Shown in pieces: positions 58,044-64,000 of a stretch of DNA of 64,000 nt (the stretch's first letter is position 1; every line of letters begins with the position of its first letter). The DNA comes from Nonomuraea rubra (GTDB lineage: Bacteria > Actinomycetota > Actinomycetes > Streptosporangiales > Streptosporangiaceae), in assembly GCF_014207985.1 (NCBI RefSeq), contig NZ_JACHMI010000001.1, positions 1,719,001 through 1,783,000 of the forward strand, written 5' to 3'. The notes below the pieces were generated by a model. The model worked only from the letters and a program-made list of their open reading frames with translations, was not told where the DNA came from and ran no database searches. The position numbers and the translations under genes were made by a program.

Positions 58044-60503
58044 TTAGGAGGCTTCGTACAGCTGAGTGCGCAGGTGGTCGACGGCGGTGCGCAGCCCGGC
58101 GCCGGAGCGGTCACCGAAGAGCTCTGCGATCTCGACGACCGTGCCGAACTCCTGGTAGGCAGGGGAGTCCATGGACTGAACTTCCAGTTCGCTCTCATCG
58201 TGTGCGGAATACTGTGCCAGCACGCGTTCGAGGATCGCGCGGGCCTCAAGGGCGAACGACTCCAGGAACTCACGGTGCTGGAGCTTGAAGCGGAGGGCGC
58301 GTTCGGAGCGCGACAGCACGGGGAGGCCCCAGCCGAGATAGATCAGCAGGTCGATGGCGTCGGCGTCGGGACGGCCCGTCAGCTCACCAAGGTCGGCTGT
58401 GCTGATCCCGATGTCCTCCAGGCGCTCCCGCAGCTCTTTACGACTCTGGCTGTGCGCCCACTGGGCAAGCAGCTGGTGCGGGGACAGGTCGAGCTCGTGC
58501 AGTTTGTCCTTGATGAACTGCTCCAGCCGCACGAGGCGCAGCCGCAGGCCCGTTCCGTCAGCCTCGGTGATGTAGACGGCCGAACCGAGGATGTTCACCT
58601 CGACGTCGTCTATATAGAGGGTGCGGCCCTCGGCGCGGATGTCGTCGATCTCCTCGCCGTCGGTGATCATCGGCGGAAGGTCACCGCCGTCGTTACTTTC
58701 ATACCCAGCCTCGGGCTCGGCCGCCTCGTCGGGGTCCGGGTCGGGCTCGATGTCGAGGTCCTCGGGAAAGGTGATGAAGCTGCCGTCCGGGTCTGCCTCG
58801 TCGCGGAGCCGTCGGAGCGGCGGGCCATCGAACTTGGGGTCGTAGAACAAGCGGGTCGCGTCCACGAAGTCGATGATGTCGAACGCGAACTTGCCGGTCT
58901 CGGGCGACAGGCGGGTGCCGCGACCGATCGTCTGCTTGAACTCCGGCATCGAGCGGATCACCCGAAACAACACGATGTTGCGGACGGTCGGGATGTCGAC
59001 GCCCGTCGACAGCATCCGCGACGTCACCGCAATGACCGGGACCTCGGAGGCGTCGTCGCGGAATTCATCCAGACGCTCTCGGCCGGCCTCGTGGTCGTCT
59101 CCGGTGATCCGGCAGACCCACTTGTGGCCGTACCGCTGCGACAGGTCGGCGTTTGCGCGGGTCAGCGCCTCGACCATGCGCATCGCGTGGTCGTTGGTCT
59201 GGCAGAACACGATCGTCTTGTGCATGCGGCCGGTCTTGTGTAGATACTCCGTCAGGTAGCGGGCTACCTCGTCGGTGCGGTCGAGGATCGCCACGACCCG
59301 CTCGAAGTCCTTCGGCCCGTACAGCTCGTCGGGGATCTCCCTGCCGTACATGTCGAGCTGACCTGTGTCCGGCCGCCAGCCGTACAAGTCAATGTCGATC
59401 CGGACGTTGCGGACCCGGTAAGGGGCGAGGAAACCGTCGCGAATGCCCTGGGCGAGGGAGTATTGGTAGATCGCGTCGCCGAAGTAGTGGTAGGTGTCGA
59501 CGTCCTTACGGCTGATCGGCGTGGCCGTCAGTCCCAGTTGGACGGCGGGCTCGAAGTACTCCAAGATCTCGCGCCACTGCGAGCCCTCCGCGGCGCTGCC
59601 CCGATGGCACTCGTCGACGATGATGAGGTCGAAGAAGTGCCGGTCGAACCTCGTGTAGAAGTCCTGCGCCCCGCCAGGCTGTGACAGTGACTGATACAGC
59701 GCGAAGTAGATGTTGCGGCTCTTCTGCACTCTGCCCTGGCCGAGCCGGTGGACGGCCTCGCCGAACATCTCGGTGAAGTAGTCGTCCTTGGGCTGGTCGA
59801 TGAGGATGTTCCGGTCGGCGAGATACAGGACACGGGGCCGCCGCCCCTTTTCTGGCCAGTTTGCGTTCCACAGTTTCGCGACGATCTGCGCCGAGACCAG
59901 AGTTTTGCCCGTGCCGGTGGCCAGCACGAGGAGCAACCGTCGTTGCCCCTTGGCGATGGACTGGACGGCTCGGTTGATCGCGTTGCGCTGGTAGTAGCGG
60001 GGGTCCTTCGGAGTGCCGTCCCAGTTGCGGGTCAGTATGAACGGCGCGGATGCCAAGTCGGCATGAGCGTCGTCGGCGAGGGATCGGTCATCGCGGTACC
60101 GGGCCCAGAGCTGCTCCGGTGTGGGGAACTCTGAGATCTCTGAGATCAGGCCAGTCCGGTAGTCGATCTCGATGGTGCGGGTGCCGTTCGTCGAGTAGGC
60201 GAATGGGACGTCCAGTAGCTCGGCGTAGCGTTTGGCCTGCTCGAAACCCTCAGCGGGATCAATGCGGGAGCGTTTGGCCTCGACGACGGCGAGCGGTAGG
60301 CCGTCGGAGTGCTCCAGCACGTAATCGGCGATCAGTGGGCGTTGCTGATGGTGGCGGCGGGCGGTCGGCTGGATCCGGCCGCGGTTGATCCGGTACTGGC
60401 TCTTGACCTGGTCTTCTACATTCCAACCGGTCCGGACGAGAGCGGGCAGGACGAACCGCTTGCAGGTCTCGTCCTCGGTGGGATTGCCGCTACTGGAAGT
60501 CAC
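58044..60503 (-). CDS. hsdR: Type I restriction endonuclease subunit
   Basis: An 819-residue HsdR. The N-terminal nuclease core shows Asp60 and the E-x-K pair in VVEAKR (about residues 75-77). The helicase has Walker A LATGTGKT (195-201), DECH at 297-300, and TATP in LGLTATPIS. The C-terminal third matches the EcoEI-type HsdR C-terminal domain. It cuts unmodified DNA after translocation. GTG start. Lies upstream of abiEi-hsdM-hsdS on the same strand, separated by 80 bp. Confidence 0.94.
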   Translation of the reverse strand: MTSSSGNPTEDETCKRFVLPALVRTGWNVEDQVKSQYRINRGRIQPTARRHHQQRPLIADYVLEHSDGLPLAVVEAKRSRIDPAEGFEQAKRYAELLDVPFAYSTNGTRTIEIDYRTGLISEISEFPTPEQLWARYRDDRSLADDAHADLASAPFILTRNWDGTPKDPRYYQRNAINRAVQSIAKGQRRLLLVLATGTGKTLVSAQIVAKLWNANWPEKGRRPRVLYLADRNILIDQPKDDYFTEMFGEAVHRLGQGRVQKSRNIYFALYQSLSQPGGAQDFYTRFDRHFFDLIIVDECHRGSAAEGSQWREILEYFEPAVQLGLTATPISRKDVDTYHYFGDAIYQYSLAQGIRDGFLAPYRVRNVRIDIDLYGWRPDTGQLDMYGREIPDELYGPKDFERVVAILDRTDEVARYLTEYLHKTGRMHKTIVFCQTNDHAMRMVEALTRANADLSQRYGHKWVCRITGDDHEAGRERLDEFRDDASEVPVIAVTSRMLSTGVDIPTVRNIVLFRVIRSMPEFKQTIGRGTRLSPETGKFAFDIIDFVDATRLFYDPKFDGPPLRRLRDEADPDGSFITFPEDLDIEPDPDPDEAAEPEAGYESNDGGDLPPMITDGEEIDDIRAEGRTLYIDDVEVNILGSAVYITEADGTGLRLRLVRLEQFIKDKLHELDLSPHQLLAQWAHSQSRKELRERLEDIGISTADLGELTGRPDADAIDLLIYLGWGLPVLSRSERALRFKLQHREFLESFALEARAILERVLAQYSAHDESELEVQSMDSPAYQEFGTVVEIAELFGDRSGAGLRTAVDHLRTQLYEAS

Positions 60504-60512
60504 CCCTCATTT

Positions 60513-60728
60513 CTACCTGGAGGGTGTGACAATTTCCGGACTATCGATCCCAAACCCCCTTTGAACGCGGGTTGGATCTTCGGCAGGATGACCGGAAACT
60601 ACCTCAGACCGGCAGACCTGCCGAATCACCTGGCTAGCCAGCCACCGGAGGTCGGTCGTCAGCGCCTCATCCTCGATTGTCAGCAACGAAGCCAGCAGGT
60701 TCGGCAGTGCGCCTGCGGATAATTGCAT
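60513..60728 (-). CDS. Possible small protein upstream of hsdR (71 aa)
   Basis: A 71-codon frame starting MQLSAGALPNLLASLLTIED, with a helical, acidic middle. It ends 10 bp before the hsdR start on the same strand, which would fit a regulator or leader protein, but no domain is recognisable and the ribosome site is weak. It may be chance. Confidence 0.3.
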   Translation of the reverse strand: MQLSAGALPNLLASLLTIEDEALTTDLRWLASQVIRQVCRSEVVSGHPAEDPTRVQRGFGIDSPEIVTPSR

Positions 60729-60821
60729 CCGGCCAGGTCATGGCTCTGCGGGGACTTCGCGTGGCGTACACGAGCTCCGCCCACTCGGAAGGCGGAAGTG
60801 CGTACGGCAGGATGATCCGTT

Positions 60822-61918
60822 GTGCTCCTTCGCCTGGCCTACCTCGCCGTTACGAACGCGTTCGCCGCGCTGCGGTTGCTGCCTATGGGCGATCGGGACA
60901 AAGACGTGGAGATTCTCGTCCTGCGTCATCAGATCACCGTCCTTGAACGCCAACTCGGCGCTGATACCAAAGTGCGATTTGCGCCTGAGGACCGGGCCTA
61001 CCTTGCCGCTCTCCTGACATCGCTGCCCCACGAGGTCCTGCGCCAGTTGCGGCTTCTCATCCGTCCTGACACTGTCTTGCGCTGGCACCGTGATCTGATG
61101 AGACGTCGTCACGCCCGTATCTGTCGGCCGAAGCGGCGAGGGCGACCGCCCACGGTCCGCTCCATCCGCACACTCGTCCTGCGCCTGGTTCGGGAGAACC
61201 CTGGCTGGGGCTATCGACGGGTGCATGGTGAGCTCGCCATGCTTGGCATCAAGGTCGCGCCGTCCACGGTCTGGGAGATTCTCAAGCAGGCAGGTCTTGA
61301 TCCAGCGCGCGAGCGGGCGTCCACCACGTGGGCCGACTTCCGGCGTTCGCAAGCCGACGCCATCCTGGCCTGCGACTTCATCGAAACCGCCACCCTTGGC
61401 GGGCAACGTCAGTATGTCCTGGCGGTCATCGAGCACGCCACCAGGCGCGTCCGTGTGCTCGGCACCACCGCTCACCCGAGCGCAGCCTGGGTCATCCAAG
61501 TGATCAGGAACCTGGTGATGGACCTGGACAATGTGGGCTGCCGGGCGCGCTTTCTGCTCCGAGATCGGGACGGGAAGTTCCCGGCCCTTATGAACGAGCT
61601 CCTTACAGAGGTCGGCATCACGATGGTGCTCACCGGCACTCCGAGGCCGCGTATGAACTCCATCATGGAACGGTAGGTGCAGTTCTGCCGTCACGAGCTC
61701 CTCGACCGCTGCCTCATATGGAACGAAAACCATCTTCGGCACGCCCTGCGCGAATACGAACACTTCTACAACCAGCACCGAGCCCACCAAGCCCTGAACC
61801 AAGCAGCCCCGCTGCGCGCCGTCCCCCATCCGATCACGGGTCCAGAGCGAATCGCCTGAATGTACGCCGACGAGACCGGCTCGGCGGCATCCTCCACGAG
61901 TACTCACCTGCCGCTTGA
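60822..61918 (+). mobile_element. Insertion-sequence transposase (integrase-core DDE), inactivated
   Basis: An rve-type transposase of about 350 codons: an N-terminal LLRLAYLAVTNAFAALRLL, HQITVLERQLG, helix-turn-helix PTVRSIRTLVLRLV, then GYRRVHGELAMLGI and the DDE core (CDFIETATL, LLRDRDGKFP, NSIMER). After NSIMER an in-frame TAG (61674-61676) replaces the expected Trp of ERW. Near 61850 a -1 shift is needed to reach the normal end RRRDRLGGILHEY. Both defects prevent a full product. Terminal inverted repeats could not be identified. Confidence 0.85.
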
Positions 61919-62089
61919 TCAGCATGGATGGAATTATCGGCAAGCGCAGAGCCGCCAGGCGACGATTCTGGCAGCGTCCTCCTGAAGGTGTCCTGCTGAG
62001 AGAAGAGGACACAAGCTCACCGGTGCCCGTGACCCTCGGATTGTCCTCAGGGAAAGCTGCCCCAGCAGTCGCTCGTGGCGGGCACGATC

Positions 62090-62935
62090 TCAGCGGACAG
62101 GACGTGGGCCAGCAGGCGGAAGCCGACGACGTCGTTCATTCACCGGGTCGGCTGGGATCACACCCTGGGCGAGCGGCACCTCGAAGTAGGCCGAACTGAA
62201 CGGTCTCCGTATCAGGAACACCCGGTACCTCCCCGTAACAGTCAAGGTGGCAGGATCGACGGCGATGGCGCCGAGCATGATCGGCCCGTTGCGAAGGCGT
62301 ACGTCACCGTCATCGAATCGGGCGATCAACAGAGCGCGATGCCACTTCACCCCGTTGCGCCCGAACAGCGCGAACAGTTGCCCGCGCGTCAAATCCTCCC
62401 GCATGGCCAACGGAGGTGCGGCCTTCGCCTCAGCCGCGGCCATTTCGACCATCGCGTCAAGTGCCCCCCGGGCGCGCCGATGCGCCTCGGCCTCCTGGGC
62501 GTCCCGTTCTGCCAACCAGGTCGGCGCCTCCTGCACGAGTTGCCACAGCCGCCCGGGCGGCATCTGATCGGCATTGAACGTCTCCAAGCGGCCGCTCGGC
62601 ACCTGTGCCCGCGAGAGGAAGAACGTCAAACCCAGCTGCCGCAGATGCCGGAGAACCACTTGCTCAAGCTCCCAGGCGTGGTCGCCGGACGCAACGGGCA
62701 GAGCTCCGACGAGCGTCCATCCGCGCCGGCGAAAGACCTCCAGGCGTGACGACTTCGCTCCTGTGATTCCGACCTTGACCGCGCCGAGTTCGTCGTGATG
62801 CATGACGTAGACGCACGCAGGCCGCTCAGCGTAAACGCCGCCGATACGGCGGGAAGACGCGGCGACATCCGCCGCCGCGTCTTCTGCAACTCGAGTTCCA
62901 GCCGCAACAGGCTCCATGCCTCTATTGAGGCACAT
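62090..62935 (-). CDS. GIY-YIG/T5orf172-like nuclease-domain protein
   Basis: A 281-residue protein. Residues ~36-110 have the T5orf172/MUG113 form of the GIY-YIG fold (ACVYVMHHDELGAVKVGITG, then RLEVFRRRGWTLVGALPV and the ELEQVVLRHLRQLGL helix). A helical middle with EAEAHRRARGALDAMVEMAA and a beta-rich C-terminus follow. Such genes are common on phages and elements. The ATG at 62935 has GAGG six bases upstream; ATG 62917 is the alternative. Confidence 0.72.
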   Translation of the reverse strand: MCLNRGMEPVAAGTRVAEDAAADVAASSRRIGGVYAERPACVYVMHHDELGAVKVGITGAKSSRLEVFRRRGWTLVGALPVASGDHAWELEQVVLRHLRQLGLTFFLSRAQVPSGRLETFNADQMPPGRLWQLVQEAPTWLAERDAQEAEAHRRARGALDAMVEMAAAEAKAAPPLAMREDLTRGQLFALFGRNGVKWHRALLIARFDDGDVRLRNGPIMLGAIAVDPATLTVTGRYRVFLIRRPFSSAYFEVPLAQGVIPADPVNERRRRLPPAGPRPVR

Positions 62936-63072
62936 CGCATGCCTCGACGACGGACGTATCGGCAGTTGTCCACGAAAAGGCGAAGGGTACCGGCGCCCCC
63001 CGCCCGATTCGCGGGGCATCTCCATCGCGTCCTTGTGGTGTCGTACCGCCTGACGCTGGTCTCGCTGCCCAT

Positions 63073-63342
63073 CTACCGCGGCAGCGACCAAGGGATGAGT
63101 CTCAGCAATTGATCAAGGGTACGGGCCGCCGCGCGGCGTACACCGTGGCGGGAAGCAAACGCCGCACCCAGGACAACGGCGGCGGCCACGGCCAGCATGA
63201 GCGCCAGCCCCGCAGCCACGAGCAGTACAGCGATTCGGCCGGCGGGCAGGCAGACGATCGCCCCTGGTGTGATCACCCAGCAGGACCACACCCTGATCCG
63301 TCGGCGGCCATCGCCTGGCCGCACCCCACGTCCGCAACTCAT
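63073..63342 (-). CDS. Small membrane protein (89 aa)
   Basis: An 89-residue protein with a basic N-terminus (CGRGVRPGDGRRRIRVW) and one long or two short hydrophobic segments (GRIAVLLVAAGLALMLAVAA). Ends in a helix (ARTLDQLLRLIPWSLPR). Unknown function. The ATG has a weak GGGCTGG-type site. Confidence 0.5.
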   Translation of the reverse strand: MSCGRGVRPGDGRRRIRVWSCWVITPGAIVCLPAGRIAVLLVAAGLALMLAVAAAVVLGAAFASRHGVRRAAARTLDQLLRLIPWSLPR

Positions 63343-63809
63343 TGCACCAGCCCTTTCCTTCACCGGTCCCGGGGCCGCGCCGATGCGGCACGGAAACCGT
63401 GGAGTCCAGTGAGCCAGAGACGAATTTTGCGATTCAGGGTCACCTCGCGGAGTTGTGAGGACGAAGATGAGGTCCAAGCCCAGATCCGGCCCGAGCAGGG
63501 CCGACCGCGAGCTGATCGCGCATCGGGTACTCCTTCGTGACGGCAGCGGAGGTGGGGCGCATCCAGGAATCCGAGGTGAGGGGGGCTGCCTGGTATCCGC
63601 TTGTAGAGGCCGAGCGCCTTGTCGGGCACCGCATTGCGCGTGCCGTCTGACCGGATCAGCCGGAGGCTGCCGGTCGGCGCGTGCATTCAGGAAGGAGAAA
63701 TCAGACCCGCCAAGGCCGAAGACACCGGTCCGTGATCCGGCAGTACGCAGCCTAAATGAGGCCGCCAGGTGCGGTCCGGAATCTCCGAGCCCTCAGTCCA
63801 GCGGTAACC
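63343..63809. other. Intergenic stretch with nothing recognised
   Basis: About 470 bp between the small membrane protein gene and the cut-off gene at the window end. No frame, hairpin or repeat stands out. Confidence 0.4.
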
Positions 63810-64000
63810 TCACTCGCCGAATGTCAGCAGGGCACGTTGTAGAGGTCGGTTTGCGGGGCGACGCATGGCGGGGGCGCTGACTTCGACGATGAGGAGTTCG
63901 GTGAGGAACTGGACGTTGGCTGCGAGTAGGTGGCTGGTGTAGCCGTCGGCAGAGTGCTGCTTGAGCCCGACAGCGACGTGGATGTGCGGAAGGATCTGGT
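63810..64000 (-). CDS. C-terminal end of an unidentified gene, cut by the window edge
   Basis: The last 63 codons are visible: ILPHIHVAVGLKQHSADGYT, SHLLAANVQFLTELLIVEVS and a basic end ALLTFGE before TGA. The frame continues beyond the window. Neither neighbouring frame has equally natural residues. It is not recognised; a mobile-element protein is possible because of the position. Confidence 0.5.
   Translation of the reverse strand, partial: QILPHIHVAVGLKQHSADGYTSHLLAANVQFLTELLIVEVSAPAMRRPANRPLQRALLTFGE

Noticed and set aside
60730-62090. Terminal inverted repeats and target duplication of the insertion sequence
   Set aside because: I compared the flanks of the transposase and found no convincing matching ends.

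Overview
The window is very GC-rich DNA from an actinomycete. The evidence is the codon bias, frequent GTG/TTG starts, several likely leaderless genes, a conservon-type signalling pair, SARP, AfsR-like and LAL-type regulators, a DUF397 gene and an actinobacterial type inositol-phosphate synthase. A member of the Streptosporangiales (Nonomuraea-like) is my guess; the sequence does not prove it. The assignments come from reading motifs and gene order; no database search was run.

Left part, about 1-42.8 kb, is ordinary chromosome. It begins inside a sigma-70 gene. Then come a small secreted protein, ilvD with a saccharopine-dehydrogenase-like reductase and a divergent TetR gene, a Nei-type DNA glycosylase, and a carotenoid-oxygenase/GntR-TetR pair. 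Next are Tex, an AtzC-like amidohydrolase and an ohr/TetR divergon with two mirror-image operators. The clearest pathway unit is the seven-gene operon at 14.8-22.7 kb: DUF917, a HyuA-like hydantoinase/oxoprolinase and a five-gene peptide/nickel-type ABC importer. It looks like uptake plus opening of a small cyclic amide. A second, orphan copy of its binding protein lies at 27.0 kb. Other units are a MarR/MFS efflux pair, a reduced conservon (kinase plus DUF742 only), a back-to-back leaderless gene pair at 28.7 kb, a regulator group (LAL, Ino1-like enzyme, AfsR-like, SARP) without biosynthetic genes, a secreted bulb-lectin-like protein, exonuclease III, cobD with an APH-like kinase, and a frameshifted ZIP transporter.

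Right part, about 42.9-64 kb, is accessory DNA. tRNA-Arg(UCU) is followed by a tyrosine integrase that reads towards it, then short genes of unknown function with lower GC and long gene-poor gaps. At 50.1-50.45 kb the last ~50 codons of a second integrase face a tRNA 3' half that starts at the anticodon loop, so a second attachment site lies there. Beyond it is a defence-like cluster: a protein with a degenerate Mrr-like nuclease domain, a DUF262/HNH (GmrSD-like) protein, RadC, a broken DUF397 gene and a type I restriction-modification locus (hsdR, an AbiEi-like gene, hsdM, hsdS). A doubly mutated insertion-sequence transposase, a GIY-YIG/T5orf172-like gene and an unidentified gene end follow.

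A theme across the window is short tandem duplication. Repeats inside genes have periods divisible by three (12, 15, 24 and 36 bp). Those outside genes or across stop codons do not (16, 19, 20, 22, 34 and 40 bp).
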